From: Eubacterium ramulus
Lineage (GTDB): Bacteria > Bacillota > Clostridia > Lachnospirales > Lachnospiraceae
NCBI RefSeq assembly: GCF_003122485.1
Contig: NZ_JRFU01000123.1
Location: 1 to 36,478 of the forward strand
Direction: 5' to 3'
DNA length: 36,478 bases
The position numbers were made by a program, and so were the translations under genes. Shown piece after piece: positions 23,341 through 32,781 of this stretch; within the stretch, counting starts at the first letter, position 1, and the number at the start of each line of letters is the position of its first letter. The notes under the pieces are model-generated. The model had not been told where the DNA came from. It did no database searches and saw only the letters and a list, made by a program, of their open reading frames with translations.

Positions 23341-26300
23341 ATGTATCTTAAATCAATCGAGGTACACGGTTTTAAATCCTTTGCCAATAAAATTGTATTT
23401 GAGTTTCATAACGGAATTACCGGTATCGTAGGTCCGAACGGAAGTGGAAAAAGTAACGTTGCGGATGCGGTGCGCTGGGTGCTTGGTGAGCAGAAGGTAA
23501 AACAGCTGCGAAGTTCCAGTATGCAGGATGTTATTTTTGCAGGAACGGAGAACCGAAAACCGGTGAGTTTTGCTTATGTGGCGATTACGTTAGATAACTC
23601 CGATCACAAGCTTCCTCTGGATTATAATGAAGTGACGGTGGCGCGACGGGTGTATCGTTCCGGTGAGAGTGAGTATCTGATTAACGGCACACAATGTCGT
23701 CTGAAGGACGTCAATGAACTTTTTTATGATACCGGTATTGGTAAAGAGGGATATTCTATCATCGGTCAGGGACAGATCGATAAGATCCTGAGTGGAAAAC
23801 CGGAAGAACGTCGTGAATTGTTTGATGAGGCTGCTGGAATTGTAAAATTCAAGCGAAGAAAAGCAACGGCGTTGAAAAAACTGGAAGACGAACAGCAGAA
23901 TCTGGTGCGTGTCAACGATATTTTGTCAGAGTTGGAACGGCAGGTAGGACCGTTGGAGCGTCAGGCAGAGCATGCCAAAATTTATCTGAAGAAAAAAGAA
24001 GAATTAAAAAACTGTGATCGAAATCTGTTTTTATTTGAGATGAACCGTATGAATGCAGATCTGCGGGAATTGGAGCAGAAATGTGGCATTACGGAGCATC
24101 AGCAGCAGGAAGCGACACAGAATTTTGAAAAAGCAAAAGCCAGATATGAAGAACTGGAAGAAAATGTTGCAAAAGCGGATGAACAGATCAGTGTGTTGCA
24201 GCAGCGTATGAATGAAACCGGTGTTTCCAGAGAAAAACTGGAAGGTCAGATCAACGTATTGCGGGAGCAGATCCATACGGCGCAGCAGAATGAAGAACAT
24301 GTGAAAAGTCGTATTGAAGCGCTGGAGGTTGATATAGAGCGTCAGAGAAAATCCGGTGAGGAGTACAGTGGTCAGCAGGCGGAACTGGAAGAAAAAATCC
24401 GGGAGACGGAGCAGAAAAAGACAACTTTAACGGAACGTCTGGAGAATCTGCGAAAAGAAACAGCCGCTATGGAACAGCGAATTGAAGACGGCAAAGCAGA
24501 GATTTTACGACTGCTGAATGCCCGTGCTTCCATGAAAGCAGAGCAGCAGCGTCTGAAAACCATGCAGGAGCAGGCTTCTATCCACCGGGCGCAGTTAAAT
24601 AAAGAGCTGCTGGAACAGAAAAGCGGCGGAAATGATGTCAGTGGTTTGCTGCAGAAGCAGGAAAAAGAGCTGGCAGAACTGAAAGAAAACATTGTTTCCA
24701 TGGAAGAAGAAAAGACTTCTATTGAGCAGAAACGAAATAACTGGCGGCAACAGTTTGAAGAACTGCGTGGAAAGATGGATCAGTACAAGGAGCAGTTCCA
24801 TAAGGACAGTTCCCGTCTGGAATCTTTGCGCAATATCGCAGAGCGTTATGACGGCTATGGAAACAGCATTCGGCGCATCATGGAGCGCAAAGAAGAAACG
24901 CCGGGAATTCACGGTGTTATTGCGGATCTGATCAAGGTGGACAAGCGGTATGAGACAGCTATTGAAACTGCTTTAGGCGGAAGTATCCAAAATATCGTAA
25001 CTGATAACGAGGATACGGCCCGCCAGATGATCGAATATCTGAAGAAGAACCGTTATGGCCGTGCCACATTTTTACCATTGACCAGTGTGTCTGCACCGGA
25101 ACATGTGCAGGCGGAAAAAGCACTTGGCGAAACAGGGGTTATCGGAATTGCAAGCAGTCTGGTGCATACGGAGCCACAGTACGAAGGCGTTGCCGGACAT
25201 CTGCTTGGACGTGTGCTGGTAATGGATACCATTGAGCATGCAGTGAATGTGGCACGAAAATTTTGCTATTCTCTGCGTATTGTGACGCTGGAGGGTGAGT
25301 CTCTGCAGCCGGGCGGTTCCATGACAGGTGGTGCGTTCCGTAACAACAGCAATCTGCTTGGACGAAATCGTGAAATTGAAGTGCTGGAAAAACAGATCGC
25401 AGAATATCGGGAGCAGGCGCAGGAAATCCGCAACCGTATGGAAGATGTCAAGACGGCAAATGCGCTTTTGAAAGACGATTACGAGGAACTGCAGGTCAAT
25501 CTGCAGCAGGCATATTTACATAAAAATACTCTGGAAATGGAGACCGGACACATCCGTGAGCAGCAGGAAAAACAGGAAGCTGCCTACGCCGGTATTCATG
25601 AAGAAATCGCAAAAATTGATGCGGATAAAACTGCATGGAATGCAGAGCAGGAGCAGATGGCAGAGCAGATGCAGCTGTCTGTAAACCAGGAAAATGAGAT
25701 TACAGAGCAGAATAAGACATTGGCTCAGCAGGTGGAAAATAAAAATCTTGAGATCGAGAGCGTATCGCAGGATCTGAATGAGATTTTACTTGAGATTGCA
25801 CAGAAACAGCAGCAGAAATCCTTCCAGCAGCAGAATATCCAGCGAATCGCGGAGGAAATCCGCCGTCTGGAACAGGAAAAAGCGCAGATTTTGCATGACA
25901 GTGCCAACAGTGAAACTGTCATTGAAGAACGGGAAGCCCAGATCAGACAGCTGCAGGAGCAGTCAGAAGAGACCGTTCAGCAGAAGACAGAACTGGATGA
26001 AAAGTTAGCTGCTATCCGTGGGGAAAAAGAGACGATGCTGGCAGAACAGAAATCTTTCTTTACCCAGCGGGAAGAACTCTCCCAGATTATGAGCAATCTG
26101 GACAAAGAGATGTTCCGACTGAACCAGCAGAAAGAAAAGACGGAAAATGCACAGGAATCCCTGAATAACTACATGTGGGAAGAATATGAGATCACCTATC
26201 ATGCGGCAAAAGAGCAGGAAGTTCCGGAAGAGATCAATGTATCGGATCTGAAAAAACAGATCGCAGAGATCCGAAACGAGATCCGCAAGCTTGGAAATGT

Positions 26301-26910
26301 CAATGTCAATGCCATTGAGGAGTACAAGGAAGTTTCCGAGCGTTATGAGTTCTTACATGCACAGCATGCGGATCTGGAGGAAGCAAAAGCAAGTCTGGAG
26401 AAGATCATTACGGATCTGGATGAGGGAATGCGTAAGCAGTTTGCAGAGAAATTTGCGGATATTCAGACAGCGTTTGATAAAACCTTTAAGGAGCTGTTTG
26501 GCGGCGGAAAAGGTTCTCTGGAACTGACCGGCGAGGAAGAAACCAAGGATATTCTGGAATGCGGCATCCGAATCATTGCACAGCCGCCTGGAAAGAAACT
26601 GCAGAATATGATGCAGCTTTCCGGCGGAGAGAAAGCGCTGACCGCCATTGCGCTGCTTTTTGCCATCCAGAACTTAAAACCGTCACCGTTTTGTCTGTTG
26701 GATGAGATTGAGGCGGCGCTGGATGATTCCAACGTTGACCGTTTTGCAAATTATCTGCATAAGCTGACAAAAAATACACAGTTTATTGTCATTACCCACC
26801 GACGTGGAACAATGACGGCGGCAGACCGTCTGTATGGTATCACCATGCAGGAGAAAGGTGTGTCTGCACTGGTTTCTGTAAACCTGATTGAAAAAGAATT
26901 GGATGCATAA
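23341..26910 (+). CDS. smc: Chromosome segregation protein SMC
   Basis: Condensin ATPase that organises and segregates the chromosome together with ScpA and ScpB. 1189 residues, full length. Walker A GPNGSGKS (31-38) in the head, long coiled coil (about 165-500), hinge domain (about 515-670, with HGVIADLIKV and PGGSMTGGAFRN), second coiled coil (about 675-1010), then C-terminal signature LSGGEKALTAIALL and Walker B CLLDEIEAALDD. The start at 23341 has GGAGG just upstream; an ATG four bases earlier is out of frame. It follows rnc by 62 bases and is probably co-transcribed. Confidence 0.97.
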   Translation: MYLKSIEVHGFKSFANKIVFEFHNGITGIVGPNGSGKSNVADAVRWVLGEQKVKQLRSSSMQDVIFAGTENRKPVSFAYVAITLDNSDHKLPLDYNEVTVARRVYRSGESEYLINGTQCRLKDVNELFYDTGIGKEGYSIIGQGQIDKILSGKPEERRELFDEAAGIVKFKRRKATALKKLEDEQQNLVRVNDILSELERQVGPLERQAEHAKIYLKKKEELKNCDRNLFLFEMNRMNADLRELEQKCGITEHQQQEATQNFEKAKARYEELEENVAKADEQISVLQQRMNETGVSREKLEGQINVLREQIHTAQQNEEHVKSRIEALEVDIERQRKSGEEYSGQQAELEEKIRETEQKKTTLTERLENLRKETAAMEQRIEDGKAEILRLLNARASMKAEQQRLKTMQEQASIHRAQLNKELLEQKSGGNDVSGLLQKQEKELAELKENIVSMEEEKTSIEQKRNNWRQQFEELRGKMDQYKEQFHKDSSRLESLRNIAERYDGYGNSIRRIMERKEETPGIHGVIADLIKVDKRYETAIETALGGSIQNIVTDNEDTARQMIEYLKKNRYGRATFLPLTSVSAPEHVQAEKALGETGVIGIASSLVHTEPQYEGVAGHLLGRVLVMDTIEHAVNVARKFCYSLRIVTLEGESLQPGGSMTGGAFRNNSNLLGRNREIEVLEKQIAEYREQAQEIRNRMEDVKTANALLKDDYEELQVNLQQAYLHKNTLEMETGHIREQQEKQEAAYAGIHEEIAKIDADKTAWNAEQEQMAEQMQLSVNQENEITEQNKTLAQQVENKNLEIESVSQDLNEILLEIAQKQQQKSFQQQNIQRIAEEIRRLEQEKAQILHDSANSETVIEEREAQIRQLQEQSEETVQQKTELDEKLAAIRGEKETMLAEQKSFFTQREELSQIMSNLDKEMFRLNQQKEKTENAQESLNNYMWEEYEITYHAAKEQEVPEEINVSDLKKQIAEIRNEIRKLGNVNVNAIEEYKEVSERYEFLHAQHADLEEAKASLEKIITDLDEGMRKQFAEKFADIQTAFDKTFKELFGGGKGSLELTGEEETKDILECGIRIIAQPPGKKLQNMMQLSGGEKALTAIALLFAIQNLKPSPFCLLDEIEAALDDSNVDRFANYLHKLTKNTQFIVITHRRGTMTAADRLYGITMQEKGVSALVSVNLIEKELDA

Positions 26911-27060
26911 GAATTCAAAGTAAGAGTGTCAAGAGCATTTCTGGATTTGAAGTATTGCAAAGTACGATTGTTTTTTGTGAGAAAATAATTTGCAGATAAT
27001 TATTATAAGAACGAACAAAGAAAATTTGATTTCAACTATATTTGAGGGAGGAAGAGACGT

Positions 27061-28008
27061 ATGGCAGAAGGAAAAGAGAAAAAAGGCTTTTTTAAGCGTT
27101 TAGTCAGCGGACTGACTAAGACCCGTGACAATATCGTGTCCGGATTTGATTCTATTTTTAGCGGATTTTCCCATATCGATGACGATTTTTATGAGGAATT
27201 AGAAGAAATCCTTGTCATGGGTGATATCGGAATCCGTGCCACAGAGGAAATTATCGAAAATCTGAAGCAGAAAGTAAAAGAAAACCACATCAAAGAACCG
27301 GCAGACTGCCGGGAGCTGCTGATCAACAGTATCAAAGAGCAGATGTATGTGGGTGATACTGCATATCGTTTTGAAGAAGAAAAATCCGTTGTTCTGGTAA
27401 TCGGCGTAAATGGTGTTGGAAAGACAACAACCATTGGAAAATTAGCCGGAAAACTGAAAAACCAGGGCAAAAAAGTAATTTTGGGTGCTGCTGATACCTT
27501 CCGTGCCGCAGCCGGAGAACAGCTGACTGAGTGGGCAAACCGTGCTGGCGTAGAAATCGTTGGTGGACAGGAAGGATCTGATCCGGGATCTGTCGTATAT
27601 GATGCGGTACAGGCAGCGAAAGCCCGTAAAGCAGATGTGTTATTGTGTGATACCGCAGGACGTCTGCACAACAAGAAAAACCTGATGGAAGAGCTGAAGA
27701 AGATCAACCGTATTCTGGAAAAGGAATATCCGGAGGCATATCGTGAGACATTAGTAGTCTTGGATGCCACCACCGGACAGAATGCGCTGGTTCAGGCAAA
27801 GCAGTTCAGTGAAGCTGCCGAGATCACAGGTATTGTTTTGACCAAGATGGACGGAACTGCCAAGGGAGGTATTGCCGTTGCAATCCATTCCGAACTTGGC
27901 ATTCCGGTAAAATATATTGGTGTAGGAGAGAGCATCGATGATCTGCAGAAATTTGATGCGGATCAGTTTGTAGATGCGTTGTTTCAGAAGGAGAGCGTAA
28001 ATGAGTGA
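27061..28008 (+). CDS. ftsY: Signal recognition particle receptor FtsY
   Basis: SRP GTPase at the inner face of the membrane that receives Ffh-bound ribosomes for co-translational insertion. 315 residues, without the long acidic N-terminal extension of enterobacterial FtsY, as usual in Firmicutes. An N-domain helix bundle (about 1-100) precedes the G domain: GVNGVGKTT (115-123), DTFRAAAGEQL, DTAGRLHNK and TKMDGTAKGG. GAGGGAGG precedes the start. The 150-base gap after smc is AT-rich and may hold its own promoter. Its partner ffh lies about 5 kb downstream. Its end overlaps the next gene by eight bases. Confidence 0.97.
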   Translation: MAEGKEKKGFFKRLVSGLTKTRDNIVSGFDSIFSGFSHIDDDFYEELEEILVMGDIGIRATEEIIENLKQKVKENHIKEPADCRELLINSIKEQMYVGDTAYRFEEEKSVVLVIGVNGVGKTTTIGKLAGKLKNQGKKVILGAADTFRAAAGEQLTEWANRAGVEIVGGQEGSDPGSVVYDAVQAAKARKADVLLCDTAGRLHNKKNLMEELKKINRILEKEYPEAYRETLVVLDATTGQNALVQAKQFSEAAEITGIVLTKMDGTAKGGIAVAIHSELGIPVKYIGVGESIDDLQKFDADQFVDALFQKESVNE

Positions 28009-29221
28009 AATGTTGACACTGGATCGTTTTGAGGAAGCCAGTGAAATCGTCAAAAAAGTAACACAGGAAACAAAGCTGGTTTACAGTGAGTATTTAAGTG
28101 AGCAGACCGGCAATAAAGTATATCTGAAACCGGAAAACATGCAGTTTACCGGCGCATACAAAGTACGTGGTGCTTATTACAAGATCAGCACACTGTCAGA
28201 GGAAGAACGTCAGCGTGGTCTGATCACTGCATCCGCAGGAAATCATGCACAGGGTGTGGCTTATGCTGCAAAACGTTATGGTGCAAAGGCAACCATCGTA
28301 ATGCCGACCACAACACCGCTGATCAAAGTAAACCGTACTAAGAGCTATGGTGCAGAGGTCGTTCTGTACGGAGATGTATACGATGAGGCTTGTGCAAAAG
28401 CATACGAGCTGGCAGAAGAGCACGGATATACATTCATCCATCCGTTTGATGATCCGGCAGTAGCAACCGGTCAGGGAACTATCGCAATGGAGATTTTCCA
28501 GGAACTTCCGTTAGTAGAGTATATTCTGGTGCCGATTGGTGGCGGCGGACTTGCAACCGGTGTATCCACACTGGCAAAACTGTTAAATCCGAAGATCAAA
28601 GTCATTGGTGTAGAGCCGGCGGGTGCAAACTGCATGCAGGCATCTCTGGAAGCTGGAGAAGTAGTAACATTACCGCAGATAAATACCATTGCAGATGGTA
28701 CTGCTGTAAAAACTCCGGGAACTAAAATTTTCCCATATATTCAGGAAAATCTGGATGACATCATTACTGTTCACGATGATGAGCTTATTGTAGCATTCCT
28801 TGATATGGTAGAGAATCATAAGATGATCGTAGAAAACTCCGGTCTGCTGACAGTAGCAGCACTGAAACATCTGAATGTGAAAAATAAACGGGTTGTATCT
28901 ATCCTGAGTGGTGGAAATATGGATGTTATCACCATGTCTTCCGTTGTACAGAAAGGTCTGATCCTGCGTGATCGTATCTTTACCGTATCCATTCAGCTTC
29001 CGGATAAACCGGGCGAACTGTGCAGAGTTGCAGGTGTTGTAGCAGGCGTACAGGCCAATGTGATCAAACTGGATCATAACCAGTTTGTATCATCCAACAG
29101 AAATGCGGCTGTAGAGATTCGAATCACGATGGAAGCATTTGGTACAGAACATAAGAAACAGATTATTGCGGCACTGCGCGAAGCGGGTTATGATCCGAAA
29201 GTGATTCAGGCGGTTTTATAA
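28001..29221 (+). CDS. ilvA: Threonine ammonia-lyase with ACT domain
   Basis: PLP enzyme that deaminates threonine to 2-oxobutanoate, feeding isoleucine synthesis or fermentation. 406 residues. The PLP lysine is K54 in FTGAYKVRGA; SAGNHAQGVA (78-87) and the glycine loop GGGGLATG (180-187) are intact. A C-terminal ACT-like domain (about 328-406, RIFTVSIQLPDKPGELCRVA) suggests amino-acid feedback control. The length is that of the short single-ACT type, often named ilvA or tdcB, so biosynthetic versus catabolic role is uncertain. The start overlaps ftsY by eight bases with AAGGAG inside ftsY, so the two are translationally coupled, an unusual functional pairing. Confidence 0.93.
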   Translation: MSEMLTLDRFEEASEIVKKVTQETKLVYSEYLSEQTGNKVYLKPENMQFTGAYKVRGAYYKISTLSEEERQRGLITASAGNHAQGVAYAAKRYGAKATIVMPTTTPLIKVNRTKSYGAEVVLYGDVYDEACAKAYELAEEHGYTFIHPFDDPAVATGQGTIAMEIFQELPLVEYILVPIGGGGLATGVSTLAKLLNPKIKVIGVEPAGANCMQASLEAGEVVTLPQINTIADGTAVKTPGTKIFPYIQENLDDIITVHDDELIVAFLDMVENHKMIVENSGLLTVAALKHLNVKNKRVVSILSGGNMDVITMSSVVQKGLILRDRIFTVSIQLPDKPGELCRVAGVVAGVQANVIKLDHNQFVSSNRNAAVEIRITMEAFGTEHKKQIIAALREAGYDPKVIQAVL

Positions 29222-29235
29222 GTTCCGGTTCGGGT

Positions 29236-29370
29236 AATTGTGTGGTTTAAAAAATTGAGTTAGTGAAGGCGCCAGTCATCAATCTTACCTTTGCAGCTAA
29301 CAATCGCTTGCCAAGGAAAGATTGTCTGACTGGCGCCATTTACGTTTTGTGAATTATAAACCATACAATT
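29236..29370 (+). terminator. Long hairpin rod downstream of ilvA
   Basis: Nested stems: 29236-29249 with 29357-29370 (14 bp, one G-U in plus sense), GGCGCCAGTCA (29268-29278) with 29327-29337 (perfect), and CAATCTT (29280-29286) with 29318-29324. It lies 15 bases after the ilvA stop. There is no long T-tract, so it is a terminator-like or mRNA-end element rather than a textbook one. The gap 29222-29555 contains only this and the next rod, plus a small GC-rich hairpin near 29380. Confidence 0.65.
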
Positions 29371-29405
29371 TGGCGGGCTGGCCGCTTTGCGGTGGCACGA
29401 AGTGC

Positions 29406-29545
29406 AGGGTGGCGTAAAAATTTACAAAATTCACTGTGTAGATAAAGAACTCCTGGAATTTTTTCTCAAGGAGCGATTGCTAGCGACTGAGACAAAATTC
29501 CAGGAGTTCCTATAAAAACCTAAATAGTAAATTTTAAGCCACCCT
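29406..29545. terminator. Long hairpin rod at the end of the ABC operon
   Basis: The outer stem 29406-29425 pairs with 29527-29545; the inner stem GAACTCCTGGAATTTT (29447-29462) pairs perfectly with 29494-29509. The inner stem ends in T or A runs on both strands, so it may terminate the convergent ilvA and ABC transcripts. It lies 10 bases beyond the ATPase stop. Confidence 0.7.
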
Positions 29546-29555
29546 AAACAAGATT

Positions 29556-30344
29556 TTAATCGTTTTCGTGGAACCGGGACAAAAACTGCCGTGTTCTCTC
29601 TTCCTTCGGATGCTCAAATACCTGATAAGGATCACCTTGCTCAAGTATATACCCATCATCCATGAAAATAACCTGATCTGCCACATCCCGGGCAAATGCC
29701 ATCTCATGTGTTACAATTACCATAGTTGTTTTGGTTTCTGCCAGTTCTTTGATAACTTTCAATACTTCGCCAGTCAGCTCCGGGTCAAGAGCAGAAGTCG
29801 GCTCATCAAAGCACAGAATATCCGGCTGCATCGCCAGTGCACGGGCAATCGCAACACGCTGACATTGTCCACCAGACAGCTGATGCGGGTAGTTATTGAT
29901 TCGTTCGGAAAGTCCCATCTGTTTTAAAAGTCCGACTGCCTGAGTTTCGATTTCATCATGGATTTCTTTTTTACGAGCTTTATAATCCGGGCGTTCTTTT
30001 GCAAGTAGCTCCTTTGCAAGCATAACGTTTTTCAGCGCAGTATATTGAGGAAAGAGATTAAAGGACTGAAAAACGAGACCGAAATGCAGACGGTTTTTAC
30101 GAATTTCCGCATCCTGCATGGTAACCGGATTTGCTGCATCAAAAACGGTTTTATCTTTGACACGGATAATTCCCTTGTCCGGGTGCTCTAAAAAGTTCAG
30201 ACAGCGCAGGAGCGTTGTTTTTCCACTTCCGGAAGAACCAATAATAGAAAGTACCTGGCTTTCTTCCAGAGAAAAGCTGATATCTTTCAGTACTTCGGTC
30301 TGCCCAAAGGATTTGCATATATGTTCTGTCTCTAAAATTTTCAT
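29556..30344 (-). CDS. Polar amino-acid ABC transporter, ATP-binding protein
   Basis: Cytoplasmic ATPase of a polar amino-acid (GlnQ/HisP-type) uptake system. 262 residues. Walker A GSSGSGKT (36-43), Q-loop [10 protein letters not shown], signature LSGGQ (156-160), Walker [13 protein letters not shown] (D180, E181) and switch histidine VTHEMAFA. After LSGGQ the residue is C rather than the more common Q or R; otherwise standard. Last gene of the minus-strand operon, 15 bases after the permease. The substrate could be cystine, glutamine or another polar amino acid and cannot be fixed from the ATPase. Confidence 0.94.
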   Translation of the reverse strand: MKILETEHICKSFGQTEVLKDISFSLEESQVLSIIGSSGSGKTTLLRCLNFLEHPDKGIIRVKDKTVFDAANPVTMQDAEIRKNRLHFGLVFQSFNLFPQYTALKNVMLAKELLAKERPDYKARKKEIHDEIETQAVGLLKQMGLSERINNYPHQLSGGQCQRVAIARALAMQPDILCFDEPTSALDPELTGEVLKVIKELAETKTTMVIVTHEMAFARDVADQVIFMDDGYILEQGDPYQVFEHPKEERTRQFLSRFHEND

Positions 30345-30359
30345 GATCAGTTTCTCCTT

Positions 30360-31043
30360 TTATCTGAAATAATCCAGTTTCTTTTCTAATTTTCCAAGTA
30401 CCACTGTCAGAATACCGTTGAAAACGAGATAGTAGATAGCGGTGAAGAACAGTGGCCAGATCTGTCCGGAAATACCCTGAGATCCTTTCATAAATGCCTG
30501 TCCTGCCCAGATGATTTCCTGCAGTGCAATGATACGTGCAAGAGAAGTATCTTTTACCAGTGTCAGGATTTCGTTTGACATTGGCGGAATGATTCTTTTT
30601 ACCATCTGTAATAATTTAACCCGGAAGAAAATCTGGGATTTTGTCATGCCCAGAACCAGGCCGGCTTCTTCCTGTCCTACCGGTACGCTCTGAATACCAC
30701 CGCGGTAGATTTCGGAGAAGTAGCAAGCGTAGTTCAAAATGAAGGAGACGGATGCTGCGAGGAAACGGCCGGTTTCGCCGCCGCCCCAGATTGGGTTATG
30801 TAATACGAGTCCCGGAAAAAAGTAGATGATCAGTAACTGGATCATCAGAGGGGTACCGCGGACAACCCAGATCAGAAGTTTAAAAAAGGCACTGACCGGT
30901 TTGATGCGGGACATGGAACCGAAACAGATTGCAAGACCAAGCGGACATGCACCGATTAGGGTGATTGCAAAAAGTTTTAATGTCTGTAAAAAGCCGACGT
31001 TTAAGGAATGAATGACGATCGGCAGCTGCTGTGAAAAATCCAT
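30360..31043 (-). CDS. Polar amino-acid ABC transporter, permease
   Basis: Integral membrane subunit of the HisM/GlnP type, 227 residues with about five hydrophobic segments (for example FAITLIGACPLGLAICFG, LLIWVVRGTPLMIQLLIIYF and the C-terminal WPLFFTAIYYLVFNGILTVV). VRGTPLMIQL and the EAA-type loop QEEAGLVLGMTKSQIFFRV, which contacts the ATPase, are typical. It probably forms a homodimer, since only one permease gene is present. It lies 291 bases after the binding-protein gene with hairpins between, which would set a lower expression level. Confidence 0.93.
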   Translation of the reverse strand: MDFSQQLPIVIHSLNVGFLQTLKLFAITLIGACPLGLAICFGSMSRIKPVSAFFKLLIWVVRGTPLMIQLLIIYFFPGLVLHNPIWGGGETGRFLAASVSFILNYACYFSEIYRGGIQSVPVGQEEAGLVLGMTKSQIFFRVKLLQMVKRIIPPMSNEILTLVKDTSLARIIALQEIIWAGQAFMKGSQGISGQIWPLFFTAIYYLVFNGILTVVLGKLEKKLDYFR

Positions 31044-31109
31044 GATAGTTCCTGCTTTCTCTAAGTATTTTGGTACAGCTCACGTATCATATATTATATG
31101 GATCACGAT

Positions 31110-31282
31110 CAGGCTTGTATGAAGAAGCCTGTGAACTGTATATTTTTATGCGCAACAAAGAGCGGAAACTCCGCTCTCTGTCTTAAATTAAAAAACACTA
31201 TTTATTTTTACAAATCTCAACAAACAAATATTTCTCAACAAAACAAGTATTTAACCAAATAGAGCCACGAAGTGGTATTTGG
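31110..31282 (-). promoter_or_regulatory. Hairpins between binding-protein and permease genes
   Basis: Three stems: AACCAAATA/TATTTGGTT (31251-31259, 31274-31282) with an inner CCAC/GTGG; AGAGCGGA/TCCGCTCT (31159-31166, 31170-31177), followed on the minus strand by TTTGTTG; and CAGGCTT/AAGCCTG (31110-31116, 31125-31131). In the minus direction the second resembles a leaky terminator. Such stems commonly raise binding protein over permease levels. Nothing else is seen in 31044-31334. Confidence 0.55.
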
Positions 31283-31334
31283 TTATGAGCAAGTAGTATA
31301 AGCGAATTGCGAATATCCGCTGGGCTAAACAGGA

Positions 31335-32180
31335 TTATTTCTGCTCAACAACTGCAGCCTGTACACCGTATTTTTCAGCAATCTGCTCCATGGAACCGTC
31401 AGCATAGCTGGATTTGAAAAAGTTATTTAATTCTTCTGTCAGGTCAGAACCTTTTCTGAAACCAACACCATATTCCTCATCGTTTAAGCCGATGGTGTAT
31501 GTCAGGTTTGTATAACCGGTACCTTCACCAACCATTGCGGCAGCCATCAGGGAATCGATGATAGCAGCATCGGAAGTACCTGCGGCAACTTCCATTAATG
31601 CGTCAGACTGAGCAGTTACAGCTGTGTAATTTAAGCCAAGTTCCTGAGCCTGTGTTTCACCGGCACTTCCGGACTCAACTGCAAATGTCAGGTCTTTTAA
31701 ACTGTCTGTATCCTGATACTGGTCAGCAACATCAGAAGGAACAACGACTACCTGCGCATTGTTGCAGTAAGCGTTTGTGCAGGACATGGAGCTTGTTACT
31801 TCATCGGTTAATGTCATACCGTTCCATACACAGTCGATTGTTTTGCCATCTAACTCAAGGATTTTGTTATCCCAGTCAATTTCTACAAATTCAACATCAA
31901 CGCCAAGGCTTTCAGCAAAAGCAGATGCGAGATCAGCGTCAAATCCGATCCAGTTTCCGTTTTCATCCTGATAATCCATCGGCTCAAAGTCTGTGATACC
32001 TACAACTAAAGTACCTTTGTCTTTGACATAAGCCAGATCGCTGTCTGTGCTTTCTGCTGCGGCAGAAGTGTCTTTGCTGTTATCTGCGGAAGCAGATCCG
32101 TTGCTGTTTGTATTTCCGCATGCAGCCATGGAAGCTACCATACCTGCAGCAAGAACGAGTGCTAATAATTTCTTTTTCAT
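31335..32180 (-). CDS. Amino-acid ABC transporter substrate-binding lipoprotein
   Basis: Extracellular solute-binding protein family 3, anchored by lipid. The start at 32180 (MKKKLLALVLAAG) follows GAGGAGAG; a longer frame from 32219 would spoil the signal. 281 residues. Signal peptide with lipobox SMAAC, lipidated Cys21, then a Ser/Asn-rich linker, and the two-lobe domain beginning LAYVKDKGTLVVGITDFEPM and GFDADLASAFAESLGV. WNGMTLTDEV is typical. It heads the transporter operon, has a good promoter, and faces a LysR remnant that may once have controlled it. Confidence 0.95.
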   Translation of the reverse strand: MKKKLLALVLAAGMVASMAACGNTNSNGSASADNSKDTSAAAESTDSDLAYVKDKGTLVVGITDFEPMDYQDENGNWIGFDADLASAFAESLGVDVEFVEIDWDNKILELDGKTIDCVWNGMTLTDEVTSSMSCTNAYCNNAQVVVVPSDVADQYQDTDSLKDLTFAVESGSAGETQAQELGLNYTAVTAQSDALMEVAAGTSDAAIIDSLMAAAMVGEGTGYTNLTYTIGLNDEEYGVGFRKGSDLTEELNNFFKSSYADGSMEQIAEKYGVQAAVVEQK

Positions 32181-32225
32181 CTTTTTTCTCTCTCCTCTGG
32201 TAATTCTTTGTATGAACATGCTACC

Positions 32226-32254
32226 ATGTTATCAATTTACCATGCTAAAGTCAA
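32226..32254 (-). promoter_or_regulatory. Promoter of the ABC transporter operon
   Basis: On the minus strand: -35 TTGACT (32254-32249), 17-base spacer, -10 TAACAT (32231-32226). Repeated CATGCTA words (32217-32223 and 32241-32247) and a CATGGTA complement lie across it and may be an operator. Confidence 0.65.
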
Positions 32255-32375
32255 GGGGAAAATGAAAAAGTTTTATAAACCATTCATTTTATTGATGATA
32301 TTTGTGTGAAAAGCTATAAAGCTATAATTATAAGAAATATTTGGTTAGAAATAAGGGTAAAGGAGACGAATACAG

Positions 32376-32593
32376 ATGATGTATAATCCCAGCTTGATAC
32401 TTTTTTATGCGTGGTAGAGGCAGAAAGTTTCAGTAAATCCGCCGAAAAATTATATATTTCCCCACCGGCAGTGATCAAACAGATCAATTCATTCTTCTCA
32501 CATCAGGATCCAAATATGGTAGAGTGGTTCGTGAAAATGGTTGAGGAGAGAAAAAACAATCACAACAGCGCATCTGAGAAGAAAAACTGGTAA
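32376..32593 (+). pseudogene. LysR-type regulator remnant
   Basis: AAGGAG at 32360-32365 is followed by ATG-ATG and six sensible codons, then a shift: one missing base near 32393 would restore a normal LysR N-terminus, continuing as LDTFLCVVEAESFSKSAEKL and YISPPAVIKQINS, the winged helix-turn-helix. After about 50 residues the homology stops and unrelated residues run to a TAA at 32591-32593. The effector domain is missing. It is divergent from the ABC operon, the usual place for its regulator, so this looks like a lost local regulator. It is followed by a real terminator. Confidence 0.75.
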
Positions 32594-32622
32594 AAATGAC
32601 CAGATGATGTGAAAATAATACG

Positions 32623-32674
32623 GGGCAGGCATTTAAATATACGGGCAAGTATATATTAGTGTCTGTCCTTTTTT
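32623..32674 (+). terminator. Intrinsic terminator after the LysR remnant
   Basis: GGGCAGGCA (32623-32631) pairs with TGTCTGTCC (32660-32668) with two G-U pairs, and an inner ATATAC/GTATAT stem, followed by six T (32669-32674). Confidence 0.8.
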
Positions 32675-32703
32675 GCTGAAAAGATAATCTTAGTAGAGGT
32701 AGA

Positions 32704-32715
32704 AACACATGTGTT
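32704..32715. promoter_or_regulatory. Perfect 12-bp palindrome upstream of ylxM
   Basis: AACACATGTGTT, with another dyad GTACA/TGTAC about 20 bases further on. Possible protein-binding site before the ylxM promoter; nothing links it to a named regulator. Confidence 0.3.
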
Positions 32716-32781
32716 GGAATTGAGTACAATTTATGTACAGGGAATATTTGAAAAAATTATATAAGTGTAAAGAAAAAATAC

